Below, piece after piece: positions 15,870-23,485 of a stretch of DNA of 45,986 nucleotides. How positions within the stretch are numbered: the first letter of the stretch is position 1; the number at the start of each line of letters is the position of its first letter. Source of the DNA: a virus; the IMG/VR virus record IMGVR_UViG_3300043395_002741, positions 1 to 45,986 of that record. One strand, written 5' to 3'. A program made the position numbers and the translations under genes. The notes below the pieces were generated by a model. The model saw only the letters and a list, made by a program, of their open reading frames with translations. It searched no databases and was not told the origin of the DNA.

Positions 15870-17230
15870 TGTCCACGCCTGCTGTAGTGGTGCCCACTGA
15901 GATCGTTCATCGGAGTCTTGCTGACTTGATTCCATATGCGAAGAACGCGCGAACGCACTCCGCGGACCAAGTTGCGAAAATCGCAAAGTCCATGCAAGAG
16001 TTTGGCTGGACGAACCCGGTTTTGATTGATGGGGAGAACGGCATCATCGCGGGGCACGGGCGCGTGCTCGCTGCGGAGACGCTGGGGCTTCAATCTGCCC
16101 CGTGCATCGAGCTGCGGCATCTGACAGAAGCGCAGCGGCGTGCGTATATCCTCGCGGACAACCAACTCGCGCTACTGTCTGACTGGGACGAAGCTCTGCT
16201 CGCGCAAGAGGTCGCACAAATCGCCGCGGCGGGGGGCTCGCCTGTTGACCTGGGGTTTGACCTTGGCTGGCTTGATTCCGTGCTGTCTCAGCCCGAGGAC
16301 CCGCAAGTCCCATCGAACGATCCAGACGCGGTTCCCGCACTCACCGTGACACCCGTAAGCCGCACGGGTGACGTGTGGGTTCTCGGTCCCCACCGCGTAA
16401 TGTGCGGGGACTCAACCGTTCAGTCCGACGTTGACACGCTGTTGTCTGGCACGCTGTGTGATGTGTGCTGGACAGACCCGCCGTACAATGTCGCGTACAA
16501 GGGGCGCGCTGGAACGATTGCAAACGACGACATGTCTGACGCCGCCTTCAATGACTTTCTCTTGCGCGCGTACACATGCATGTTCGCTGCGCTGCGCTCG
16601 GGGGGGGCAATATATGTCGCACACGCAGACACGGAAGGGTACGCATTCCGCTCGGGATTCGCGCGTGCGGGGTTCAAACTGGCCGGTTGTCTGGTTTGGA
16701 AGAAACAATCTCTAGTATTGGGCCGCTCCGACTATCAATGGATTCACGAACCGCTGCTTTACGGGTGGAAACCCGGCGCAGCGCATCAGTGGTTTGGTGG
16801 GCGAAAGCAGACGACAGTCCTCCCCGCAGACGTGCCTGGTGTTTTGGTAGACGACGCGGGGCGGTACACACTGCAAGTTGGCGACGACATCCTGGAGATC
16901 CACGGCCCTGTGTCCTTGACGACCATGCCGACATCGGTGGTCAGTCATGCAAAACCCGCGCGGAATGGCGAGCACCCCACAATGAAGCCCGTGGGTTTGA
17001 TTGAGCGAATGCTGCGGAACTCTGCCCGCGCTGGCGATGTCGTGCTTGATTTGTTTGGTGGCTCTGGCTCCACGCTGATTGCGGCGCACAACCAAAAAAT
17101 GGCCGCGCGGTTGATGGAGCTAGACCCGCGTTTCGTGGATGTAATTGTCCGTCGATGGCAGGAGTACACGGGTTTGCGGGCGCACCACGCACAGACTGGG
17201 CGCGCGTTTGATTCATCACTGGAGGGGTAA
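15869..17230 (+). CDS. ParB-like domain fused to an adenine/cytosine-N4 DNA methyltransferase
   Basis: A 453-residue fusion. Residues about 14-138 form a ParB/Srx-like domain with GIIAGHGRVLAA (58-69) and the following YILADNQL. Residues about 165-435 form a DNA methyltransferase with the catalytic DPPY (203-206) ahead of the AdoMet-binding DLFGGSGST (394-402), the beta-class motif order. It would methylate an exocyclic amino group in DNA, perhaps to guard phage DNA against host nucleases. No cognate restriction gene lies nearby. Codons are clearly less GC-rich than the neighbours, a sign of recent transfer. The start overlaps the SbcC stop by one base (TGATG). Confidence 0.9.
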   Translation: MSTPAVVVPTEIVHRSLADLIPYAKNARTHSADQVAKIAKSMQEFGWTNPVLIDGENGIIAGHGRVLAAETLGLQSAPCIELRHLTEAQRRAYILADNQLALLSDWDEALLAQEVAQIAAAGGSPVDLGFDLGWLDSVLSQPEDPQVPSNDPDAVPALTVTPVSRTGDVWVLGPHRVMCGDSTVQSDVDTLLSGTLCDVCWTDPPYNVAYKGRAGTIANDDMSDAAFNDFLLRAYTCMFAALRSGGAIYVAHADTEGYAFRSGFARAGFKLAGCLVWKKQSLVLGRSDYQWIHEPLLYGWKPGAAHQWFGGRKQTTVLPADVPGVLVDDAGRYTLQVGDDILEIHGPVSLTTMPTSVVSHAKPARNGEHPTMKPVGLIERMLRNSARAGDVVLDLFGGSGSTLIAAHNQKMAARLMELDPRFVDVIVRRWQEYTGLRAHHAQTGRAFDSSLEG

Positions 17231-17907
17231 TGCAACGCATCGAATACGTCCGACTGAGCGCGGTGGAATGCTGGCCGCGGAACCCAAAAGCCCATGATCT
17301 GTCCGCGATCCAAGCCTCCCTGCGCCGATTCGGATTCGTCGCCCCCATCGTGCGGGACGACTCCACGGGGCGGCTGGTCGCTGGGCACGGGCGGCTGGAG
17401 GCCCTGCTCGGACTGCGCCGCACCGGGCAGACCCCACCTGCGCGCATCGAGGTCGAGGCGGACGGCGAGTGGCTAGTCCCTGTCCTCTGCGGGGTGTCGT
17501 TTGCCAACGAACGCGAGGCGGAAGCGTATTTGCTCGCCGACAATCGTCTGACCGAGGTCGGTGGGTGGGAGGAGGCCCTGCTGGTGGAGGCTCTGCGTGA
17601 CCTGCGCGACGTGGACGGCCTCGCAGGGATCGGGTGGTCGAGTCGGGAGGTGGATGCGCTGATCCGCGCTGCCGACCGCGCCGCAGCCCAGGCGGGAGAC
17701 GAGCCTGCCGACGCCCCTGCGGGCGACGATCTGCTCGACGCCAGCGGCACCGCAGACAAAGAGGTCGTGTTGCACGTCTCCACACAGGAGGACTACGTTT
17801 CCCTAGTATCCCGCCTGCAATCCGTGATGCGGGAGACGGGCGCATCTGACTTCACCGGAGCGGTCGAGCACCTGCTGGAGTTCTGGGAGGCCGACCGCAT
17901 CAAGTGA
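17230..17907 (+). CDS. ParB-like nuclease-domain protein
   Basis: A 225-residue protein with a ParB/Srx-like domain in its first half: NPKAHDLSAIQASLRRFGF, then RLVAGHGRLEA and EAYLLADNRL. This parallels the N-terminal domain of the preceding methyltransferase, so the two genes carry related ParB domains in tandem. The C-terminal third is acidic and helical with no recognised fold. It starts immediately after the methyltransferase stop. Such domains can bind or cleave DNA or hydrolyse nucleotides; which applies here is not visible. Confidence 0.82.
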   Translation: MQRIEYVRLSAVECWPRNPKAHDLSAIQASLRRFGFVAPIVRDDSTGRLVAGHGRLEALLGLRRTGQTPPARIEVEADGEWLVPVLCGVSFANEREAEAYLLADNRLTEVGGWEEALLVEALRDLRDVDGLAGIGWSSREVDALIRAADRAAAQAGDEPADAPAGDDLLDASGTADKEVVLHVSTQEDYVSLVSRLQSVMRETGASDFTGAVEHLLEFWEADRIK

Positions 17908-17915
17908 CACCCGTC

Positions 17916-17986
17916 GATTGTTGTTGCATCGTGTAGCACGCTGTGGCATAAGTCTGGACATCAAGAGGGCGCGCATGGAGCGGCCC
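17916..17986 (+). promoter_or_regulatory. 71-bp promoter-like repeat, copy A (sigma-70 type)
   Basis: This segment is 60 of 71 identical, without gaps, to 23771-23841. It contains TTGCAT, 17 nt, CATAAG, an ordinary -35/-10 geometry. The 26 bases from CATCAAGAGG to the end of the repeat are fully conserved, which suggests an operator or a conserved 5' leader. It precedes the small genes at 18015 and 18303. Confidence 0.65.
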
Positions 17987-18014
17987 TCCAAACTCAAAGC
18001 AAGGAGCACACGCC

Positions 18015-18260
18015 ATGACCGCCGCCGACCTGCGCTACATGCCCCGCAAGATGCTGACCCGCTTCGACAACTTTCTGGCCCGGCGCGACCTCGCCCGCTC
18101 GCTGATCGTCTCGCACGGGCACCAGATTGGCACGGAGAAGCGGTCGGCGTCCCACGCGGTCTGCGTGTTCTGCGCCCACTGCGGCAAGGATCTGTGGGTG
18201 TCCCCCACGGGCAGCGTGTGCGGTGACGCGCTTAACGCCCCCTGCACTGCTGCCAAGTAA
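18015..18260 (+). CDS. Small Cys-rich protein, probable early gene
   Basis: A protein of 81 residues with GCAAGGAGC as ribosome-binding site. The C-terminal half has CVFCAHCGKDLW and further Cys residues (VCGDALNAPC), a likely zinc ribbon. It lies directly behind the sigma-70-type promoter repeat and ahead of a strong terminator two genes on, in a cassette that looks like host-takeover early genes. That role is inference. Confidence 0.72.
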   Translation: MTAADLRYMPRKMLTRFDNFLARRDLARSLIVSHGHQIGTEKRSASHAVCVFCAHCGKDLWVSPTGSVCGDALNAPCTAAK

Positions 18261-18302
18261 CCACCCCGCCAAGCCCCCCAAGCCCAACAGGAGACACACA
18301 CC

Positions 18303-18560
18303 ATGAACACGCTGATTACGATCCTCGCCCGCGCCACGCTCGCCGCCTTCGCAGTCGTCATCACCTACGGCGCGCTGATCGCTCTGCTCGCCCCCTGCCG
18401 CTACCCGGACGTTTTGGGTGCGCTGGCCCACGAGGGGCAGCTGTGGGCCGCTCGGATCTCGGGCGGGGAGTTGCCCGGCGACTACGACGAGTGCTCGGCC
18501 CCCGACTCGGGCACCTACGAGCTCCCCGAGGGCGACGTGCTGCCCACGGACAACGGCTAG
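18303..18560 (+). CDS. Small membrane protein, probable early gene
   Basis: A protein of 85 residues with one N-terminal membrane segment (about 3-30, LITILARATLAAFAVVITYG) and an acidic soluble C-terminus. AGGAGACACACACC upstream is a good ribosome-binding site. It lies between the promoter repeat and the terminator at 18582. Function unknown; it is unlike a holin in position. Confidence 0.7.
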   Translation: MNTLITILARATLAAFAVVITYGALIALLAPCRYPDVLGALAHEGQLWAARISGGELPGDYDECSAPDSGTYELPEGDVLPTDNG

Positions 18561-18581
18561 GCCACCACATCACGGACAAAC

Positions 18582-18618
18582 GAGAGGGGGGATCGGCACC
18601 GGGCCGATCCCCCCTCTC
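18582..18618. terminator. Strong bidirectional terminator hairpin
   Basis: A perfect 16-bp GC-rich stem (18582-18597 with 18603-18618) and a 5-nt loop lie between the convergent small-gene cassette and the ribonucleotide reductase gene. There is no long T-run, but the position between converging genes and the stem strength support termination in both directions. Confidence 0.82.
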
Positions 18619-18641
18619 TGCTTGCGGGTCAGTCCTGCGTG

Positions 18642-20300
18642 CTACACGCCGCAGACCCCACCGACGCACCGCTCCTCGGTTTCCTCGTACACAACGCCTT
18701 CTTTGCCCGCGGCCTCACGGTAGGCTACTGGGGTGAGCGGCTGGCCCCCGCGCGCGCCGTCTGGGTAGACGGTGATCCCGCGCAGCCGGGGCAGATACCG
18801 CAGCAGGATCTCCCCGTAGATCGGCAGCAGGTCGGCGTTGTTTCCTGCCGACCCCCAGGGCGGAAGGTTGATCGTGCTGGAGATCGCCATGTCCACATAC
18901 TCCTGCACCCACGCTTGGAACGCAAGCCGCCGCTCCATGTCGAGGGCGAGCGTGGTGGCGTCCTCGATAGCGTCGGGGTCCACCCCCGCATCGACCAGAC
19001 GCTTCGCCGTGGGGTCCACGACGTACTGGTACTGCCACACGTTGTTCGGCCCGAGATACCGCCGCTTGTACGCGGCGCAGAAGATGGGTTCGATTCCCGT
19101 GGTCGTTTCTGCCAAAATCCCGATTGTGCCCGTGGGTGCAATCGCCCGCACCGCCACCGGGCGGGACAGGGAGTGCAGGTCGGCCCAGTGATCAGCCCAC
19201 GTCCGGGAGTCGTCTCGGTACACGGCGAGCCATTCCCCGAGGGCGGCGTCGGGCTGATAGCGTTTGCCACGCGCGAGCAGCCATTCGTGGAGTCCCATCA
19301 CCCCGAGGCCGAGGCGGCGGTTCTTGGCGCGTACCACGGCGACCCGATCATACGGTGTGTCCGAGTAGACGGTCCCCGCGAGCAGGAACCGCGTGGCGAT
19401 CCGCACCACCTCGCGCAGACGCTCGACCGACTCCACGCGCGCAAGGTTGATCGACCCCAGGTTGCACACGTCGCTGTCGTCCTCGCTGACGACCTCGGTG
19501 CAGGCGTTTCGCAGGGATTCTCGGCGCTTGCTGCCAAGGTTGATCGCAAAACCAGGCTCGCCGTGGCGAAACATCGCAGCCACCGTGGCGGCGTACACCC
19601 GGCGCGCCTGCTCGTGCTGTGGGTGCGCCTGGTCGGCCATCGCAGCAAAGAAATCGTCATCCAGCCCCACGCTGACGTTCGTCATGTCGAGCGGGGCATA
19701 TGCGTTGAAATCCTTGGCTTTCTGCGCCTTGATGTGCTCGGGCCAATCTTTCGCTGCCAGAAACTCGGGCACGTCGGGGTGCGACCAGACGAGGCCCGCC
19801 CAGATAGCCGAGCGGCGGTCGCCGCCCTGGCGAATCCCCCTGCCGACTTCGTTGATCATACGCATCAGCTCGACGGGGCCGCTCGCCACACCCCCGGTGC
19901 GACGAATCCTCGACCCGCGTGCGCGAACGTCCGAATACTCGACACCGATGCCAGCTCCCGTCTGGAGGGCGAGGGCGCATTTCGCCAACAGGTCGGCCCA
20001 ACCCTCGCGGGAGTCCTCGGCCCTAATCAAAGCGCAGTTATTTGTCTGGTGAAACTCTTTGCCCGACGCGTACAGATAGCGCCCACCCGGCAGGAACTCT
20101 CGGTTGGCAATCACTTCGGCAGTCTCGCGCACGGCATCGCTGTCGGGCGCGTACCCGAGCGCGCCGAGAACATGGGTCGCCACACGGATTGCCGTCTGAC
20201 CCCATTCGGTTTCCAGCAGGTTTCCTGCGTTGTCGCGCAGGGCGTATTTGTGCAGGTAGATGGAGCGCGCGAACGCGCTCATGGTGTCTTGTACTCGCAT
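18642..20300 (-). CDS. nrdJ: Class II (adenosylcobalamin-dependent) ribonucleotide reductase
   Basis: Makes deoxyribonucleotides for phage replication. It has 552 residues, reading from the ATG at 20300, which has GGAGG nine bases upstream; a longer open frame has no such site. Key residues: Cys89 in NNCAL and Cys279 in VCNLGSINL (redox pair), Asn265-x-Cys267-x-Glu269 in NACTE (radical and acid-base residues), PTGTIGILAETTTGIEP, and the C-terminal shuttle pair CVGGVC (Cys545, Cys550). No ATP cone and no NrdB or NrdG partner is visible, which fits class II. It is one of two minus-strand genes. Expression would need cobalamin from the host. Confidence 0.9.
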   Translation of the reverse strand: MRVQDTMSAFARSIYLHKYALRDNAGNLLETEWGQTAIRVATHVLGALGYAPDSDAVRETAEVIANREFLPGGRYLYASGKEFHQTNNCALIRAEDSREGWADLLAKCALALQTGAGIGVEYSDVRARGSRIRRTGGVASGPVELMRMINEVGRGIRQGGDRRSAIWAGLVWSHPDVPEFLAAKDWPEHIKAQKAKDFNAYAPLDMTNVSVGLDDDFFAAMADQAHPQHEQARRVYAATVAAMFRHGEPGFAINLGSKRRESLRNACTEVVSEDDSDVCNLGSINLARVESVERLREVVRIATRFLLAGTVYSDTPYDRVAVVRAKNRRLGLGVMGLHEWLLARGKRYQPDAALGEWLAVYRDDSRTWADHWADLHSLSRPVAVRAIAPTGTIGILAETTTGIEPIFCAAYKRRYLGPNNVWQYQYVVDPTAKRLVDAGVDPDAIEDATTLALDMERRLAFQAWVQEYVDMAISSTINLPPWGSAGNNADLLPIYGEILLRYLPRLRGITVYPDGARGGQPLTPVAYREAAGKEGVVYEETEERCVGGVCGV

Positions 20301-20316
20301 GTGGTGGTGCCTCCGA

Positions 20317-20380
20317 CCTCCCGCCGCGGGAGGGGGGCGCACCCTATCGCACGCGCACGCACCCCTGCCACGGGTGCGTG
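20317..20380. promoter_or_regulatory. Divergent intergenic region with two hairpins
   Basis: The 128-base gap between the ribonucleotide reductase start (20300, minus strand) and the gene at 20429 holds two perfect stems: 20317-20323 with 20327-20333, just upstream of the reductase ribosome-binding site, and 20356-20364 with 20372-20380. They may control reductase translation or separate divergent transcripts. The space is too short for a normal cobalamin riboswitch and no B12 box was found. Confidence 0.4.
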
Positions 20381-20428
20381 TCACGCCGTTGCGGGGGCAA
20401 GCGGCGGTGTGGTACACGCCCGCGCACC

Positions 20429-20668
20429 ATGCGCGAAATCCGCTTCTGGCACTTTGCTCTGTTGATCCTTGGTGTGTCCCTGTTCGCTGCGGGGTCGTGT
20501 ATCCGCCCCACCGCGTTCGACGGGGACGGTGCTGAGTACGCTGCGCGCCGAGACGCAGACGTGGCCCGTTGCCTGCGGTTCTGCCAGCAGGAGACGGCGC
20601 GGATTATCTGGTACGCAGACGGTGGGCAGGAGTGCGCCTGTATCGGTGGCGAGGCACTGGACCGATGA
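20429..20668 (+). CDS. Small membrane-anchored or lipoprotein-like protein
   Basis: A protein of 79 residues. Residues about 5-23 form a hydrophobic segment (FWHFALLILGVSLFAAGSC) ending in a Cys, so it is either a signal anchor or a weak lipobox (AAGSC). The rest is soluble, with four more Cys residues (CLRFC and CAC) that may form disulfides outside the membrane. It overlaps the thymidine kinase start by four bases. Function unknown. Confidence 0.65.
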   Translation: MREIRFWHFALLILGVSLFAAGSCIRPTAFDGDGAEYAARRDADVARCLRFCQQETARIIWYADGGQECACIGGEALDR

Positions 20669-21303
20669 CACTCGACGAGGACGTGATCGTGTATGTGACC
20701 CCGCCGCGCGCATCGCGGCCAACGCGCGGACAGGGTGGCGGGATGATCGAGGTGATTTGTGGGCCGATGTTCGCTGGAAAAAGCACCGAGCTGCTGCGCC
20801 GCGCGGAGCGTTTGCGCCGTGGCGGGCAGCGTGTGCTCGTCGTCTCCCCTGCGCTGGACACCCGCGCGGGCGCGGACGTGGTGCAGACACACGACGGGGC
20901 CACGCTGCCCTGCGTGCGCGTGGCCGGGGCCGAGGATCTGCGCGATGCCGTGATGACCCGGCTGGGTGAGATCGACGCCGTGTGCGTGGACGAGGTGCAG
21001 TTTTTCCCCCTCGCCGTGCTGACTGTCCTGCGGGAGATCGCGTGGTGCGGCGTGCGTGTGATCTGCGCGGGCCTCGACTTGGATTGGGCAGGTGAGCCGT
21101 TTCCGCTGACGATGCACCTCCTCGCCGTCGCGGAGAAGGTCAAGAAGCTGTCGGCGGTCTGCGCGTGCGGGGCTGACGCCGCGAAATCCTACCGACGCCA
21201 CGCCTCGACCGAGCAGGTGGTGGTCGGCGGGGCCGACGCCTACGAGGCCCGCTGCACCCGGTGCTGGGAGGACGGTCATGCCGCGCGCTCGGTCGCGTAC
21301 TGA
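20665..21303 (+). CDS. tdk: Thymidine kinase
   Basis: Phosphorylates thymidine for the dTTP pool. It has the P-loop CGPMFAGKST (32-41), the Walker B-like VCVDEVQFF, the lid-like CGVRVICAGLDLDW, and two zinc pairs (CACG and CTRC) typical of type II thymidine kinases. The ATG at 20665 overlaps the previous stop, giving 212 residues. An internal ATG at 20743, with AGGGTGG before it, would give 186 residues, nearer the usual family length, so either start is possible. With the reductase it forms a nucleotide-supply pair. Confidence 0.9.
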   Translation: MTLDEDVIVYVTPPRASRPTRGQGGGMIEVICGPMFAGKSTELLRRAERLRRGGQRVLVVSPALDTRAGADVVQTHDGATLPCVRVAGAEDLRDAVMTRLGEIDAVCVDEVQFFPLAVLTVLREIAWCGVRVICAGLDLDWAGEPFPLTMHLLAVAEKVKKLSAVCACGADAAKSYRRHASTEQVVVGGADAYEARCTRCWEDGHAARSVAY

Positions 21304-21511
21304 GTCTCTGCGGGCTGCGTATCTGCTCGGGCAGGAACGCATGCAGCGGCGGATCGTGGCCGAGTTGCTGCGCCGTGCGCGCCTCGCGCGCGAGGTGATT
21401 GGTGACGGCGCGTGGAACATCGAGCCGGGCCTCCCCGGTGCGTTGGAGCGCGCCGCCGACACCATAGCGACGTGGCCCCTGGATATTGACCCGCCCCAGG
21501 GGGTCGCGTGA
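21278..21511 (+). CDS. Small helical hypothetical protein before sigma factor
   Basis: A protein of 77 residues, Arg-rich in its first half (RMQRRIVAELLRRARLAREV) and predicted helical. It overlaps the thymidine kinase end by 26 bases and the sigma-factor start by four. The tight coupling to the sigma gene makes a regulatory partner, such as an anti-sigma factor, possible, but nothing in the sequence shows this. Confidence 0.6.
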   Translation: MPRARSRTESLRAAYLLGQERMQRRIVAELLRRARLAREVIGDGAWNIEPGLPGALERAADTIATWPLDIDPPQGVA

Positions 21512-22332
21512 GATCCCGCCAGCTCCCCCGAGCCGAGCAGCAGACCCTCCTCGCCTCATGGCGTGGTGGCGACCTGCGCTCGCGGGATCGGCTGGTCGTC
21601 GGCCTGCTCCCCCTGGTGCGATTCCGTGTGCGCTCGCTGGTCAAACAGAAACCAATCGACGACGAGCTGCGCGAGGATCTGGTGTGCGAGGGCGTCGTCG
21701 GTCTGCTGCTCGGACTGCGCCGATACGATCTCGCCCGCACCGACATCGCGCCGTTTTCGTTCGCCTCGCATTATGTGGACCTGCATATCCGCGAGGCGAT
21801 GATCCGCTTGATCCCTGCGGTTTCGTATCGAAACTACATGGCGTGGTGGCGACAGCCGAGCCGCACGCTGGAGTCGGGGGAGTCGCTAGAGGTGGCGCGC
21901 ACAGGTGGCGACGACGGGGTGCCTCTGCTCCCCCGGCTGGCTGACACGACCGACGCGCTGGACGACCTGCTGTGCGCGCGCGAGGACTCCCGCGATGCGA
22001 CCGATCTGGTGCGCGCGGCCCTCGCGGGGGAGACGCGCGAGCGCATCGACCTGTTCTTGCGGCGGTACATCTACGGGCAAACGCCCGAGCAGATCGTGGA
22101 GGCGTTCGCCGCGACGTGGCCGCACTGGTCCCGGCAGCAGGCGCGCGAGATCCCTGCGGAGATGCTGGTGCGTTTGGTGACTGCGCTCGGCGGCACCCGC
22201 GACCCTGCCGAGGTGGCCGAGCTGCTGGCGCGTGCCTACCGTGCCGACCCCGAGGCCCCGCCGCCTGTGCCTGTCGCCGTGCGGTTCGCCCTGCTCCCCG
22301 CACCCGCTGCCAAGCCCAAACGCCGACGCTGA
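21508..22332 (+). CDS. Phage-encoded sigma-70 family RNA polymerase sigma factor
   Basis: A 274-residue sigma-like protein expected to redirect host RNA polymerase. Region 2 is recognisable at about 27-105: DRLVVGLLPLVRFRVRSL, then LREDLVCEGVVGLLLGLRRYD, then FSFASHYVDLHIREAMIR, matching the region 2.1-2.4 order. A helical region 4-like segment lies at about 175-225. An unusual spacer and a basic Pro-rich tail (AKPKRRR) complete it. It starts at a GTG overlapping the previous stop. Motif P5 begins two bases after its stop, so it may control itself and the replication-half promoters. Region 4 is weak; the sigma call rests on region 2. Confidence 0.75.
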   Translation: MRSRQLPRAEQQTLLASWRGGDLRSRDRLVVGLLPLVRFRVRSLVKQKPIDDELREDLVCEGVVGLLLGLRRYDLARTDIAPFSFASHYVDLHIREAMIRLIPAVSYRNYMAWWRQPSRTLESGESLEVARTGGDDGVPLLPRLADTTDALDDLLCAREDSRDATDLVRAALAGETRERIDLFLRRYIYGQTPEQIVEAFAATWPHWSRQQAREIPAEMLVRLVTALGGTRDPAEVAELLARAYRADPEAPPPVPVAVRFALLPAPAAKPKRRR

Positions 22333-22333
22333 A

Positions 22334-22361
22334 GAAAGTGTCAGGGGTGGGGGCTATACAG
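22334..22361 (+). promoter_or_regulatory. Promoter-like motif P5 (RAAA-N15-GCTATACAG)
   Basis: Copy 5 of the 28-bp motif: GAAA, 15 nt, GCTATACAG preceded by GGGGTGGGG. It is the copy directly behind the sigma-factor gene and lies 60 bases ahead of the start at 22422. It would drive the genes at 22422-23469. Confidence 0.63.
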
Positions 22362-22421
22362 TGTCGCGCGGGCATGACGCCACGCGCACAACAGCCCGCG
22401 AGCGCGGGCAGGGAAATGACA

Positions 22422-22769
22422 ATGCGACTGCTGATTATGACCGATCCCGATGGCCGTTACTTTCTGGGCAAGACCACCCTGCGCCATGTGGACGCCGACC
22501 TGCTCTCCGCGCTGACGGATCTGCTGCGGGGTGGTGCGGTCGAGCGCGTGGTCGGGGTGGCTGACACCACCGCGGATCTGCCTGTGGACGATGCCGACCG
22601 TAGCATCACGCTCGCGCTGATGGATGCCTACGAGACGCAGACCACTCTCCCCGCCGCGCTGAAAGACCTGCGATACGCCTACCCGCAGTACGACCGCAGC
22701 GTGGATCTGATCGGTGCGCTGCTCGACCGCTGCGCGTTCCTCCCCGACCCGGCCCCCGCTGCGGAGTAG
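22422..22769 (+). CDS. Hypothetical protein
   Basis: A protein of 115 residues. The start at 22422 has AGGGA at a good distance; an ATG six bases earlier (22416) is also possible. It begins with a beta strand and turn (RLLIMTDPDGRYFLGKTTL) followed by helices, with no recognised motif. First gene after motif P5. Confidence 0.7.
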   Translation: MRLLIMTDPDGRYFLGKTTLRHVDADLLSALTDLLRGGAVERVVGVADTTADLPVDDADRSITLALMDAYETQTTLPAALKDLRYAYPQYDRSVDLIGALLDRCAFLPDPAPAAE

Positions 22770-22792
22770 AGTCCGCGCACACGGATTCGCTG

Positions 22793-22825
22793 CGGGGGCG
22801 CGGGGGATTCCCTCTCGCGCCCCCG
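22793..22825 (+). terminator. GC hairpin between small genes
   Basis: A 10-bp perfect stem (22793-22802 with 22816-22825) and a 13-nt loop lie in the 71-base gap before the gene at 22841, with no T-run. It is probably a weak terminator or RNA stabiliser; the ribosome-binding site of the next gene follows within about five bases. Confidence 0.5.
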
Positions 22826-22840
22826 TCGCACGGAGGCCCC

Positions 22841-23308
22841 ATGTTAGAATCACCGCCACGACAGCGCGACCACAACTACACCGACGAGGAAATCTCCACC
22901 GCCGATTTCGTGGAGCTCGGGACGATCCGCGACACGCTGCTGGAGCAGATCGCTACGATCCAGCGGCAGATCGCCTCGCGCGCACAGTCGAGCACGCTGT
23001 CTGCTGCCGCGTACCACGCCTGGGTGAAAACCGCGCAAAACGCGATCCACCTGCGGGAACGCCAGCTGCGAGACGTGAAAGTCCGCACCAACGCGCTGCG
23101 CCGCGAGGTGCGCGCCCAGCTCCCAGGGGGTGATGCGTTCCTGTACGACGTGACCCGGCTGATGGGGATGCTCCGACGCCTGCGCTCGGAGGGGTGCAGC
23201 CTGTCAGACACCGACGAGGAGGTCATCGTCCGACTGGAGCGCGCTATCGACGGACTGAGTTACGACTCGGGCTACGGCCCCGTGACCGTCGAGGATCTGG
23301 CACCGTGA
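22841..23308 (+). CDS. Coiled-coil hypothetical protein
   Basis: A protein of 155 residues, mostly predicted helical. Long amphipathic stretches lie at about 30-90 (LEQIATIQRQIASR and RERQLRDVKVRTNALRREV) and about 105-140. CACGGAGG lies upstream. It overlaps the next gene's GTG start by four bases. Function unknown. Confidence 0.72.
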   Translation: MLESPPRQRDHNYTDEEISTADFVELGTIRDTLLEQIATIQRQIASRAQSSTLSAAAYHAWVKTAQNAIHLRERQLRDVKVRTNALRREVRAQLPGGDAFLYDVTRLMGMLRRLRSEGCSLSDTDEEVIVRLERAIDGLSYDSGYGPVTVEDLAP

Positions 23309-23469
23309 CCGCGGAGGCCAGCACGCCCCCCGCACCCGACCGCCCTGCGTTCTCCCTCGCGGTTGCCCTGGTGACGCACCAACTCAACGACGACGAACGA
23401 CTACTGCTCGCCAATCTCTGCCGCTCCCTCGCGGGCCTCGTGCCCGAGATCGCCACCCGGCTGGAATGA
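23305..23469 (+). CDS. Small hypothetical protein (54 aa)
   Basis: A short protein that starts at a GTG overlapping the previous stop (GTGA). It has a Pro/Ala-rich N-terminus followed by two helices (FSLAVALVTHQLNDDERLLL and CRSLAGLVPEI). The overlap and the codon usage like its neighbours support a real gene. Confidence 0.55.
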   Translation: MTAEASTPPAPDRPAFSLAVALVTHQLNDDERLLLANLCRSLAGLVPEIATRLE

Positions 23470-23485
23470 CACAAAGGAACACAAA

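Noticed and set aside
20301-20428. Cobalamin riboswitch for the reductase
   Set aside because: The gap is shorter than typical B12 riboswitches and no B12-box-like sequence was found; only two simple hairpins are present.
18639-20465. Long + strand open frame of 608 codons opposite the ribonucleotide reductase
   Set aside because: It is antisense to a gene with all catalytic motifs and has no recognisable protein features; it arises from the GC-rich codon bias.
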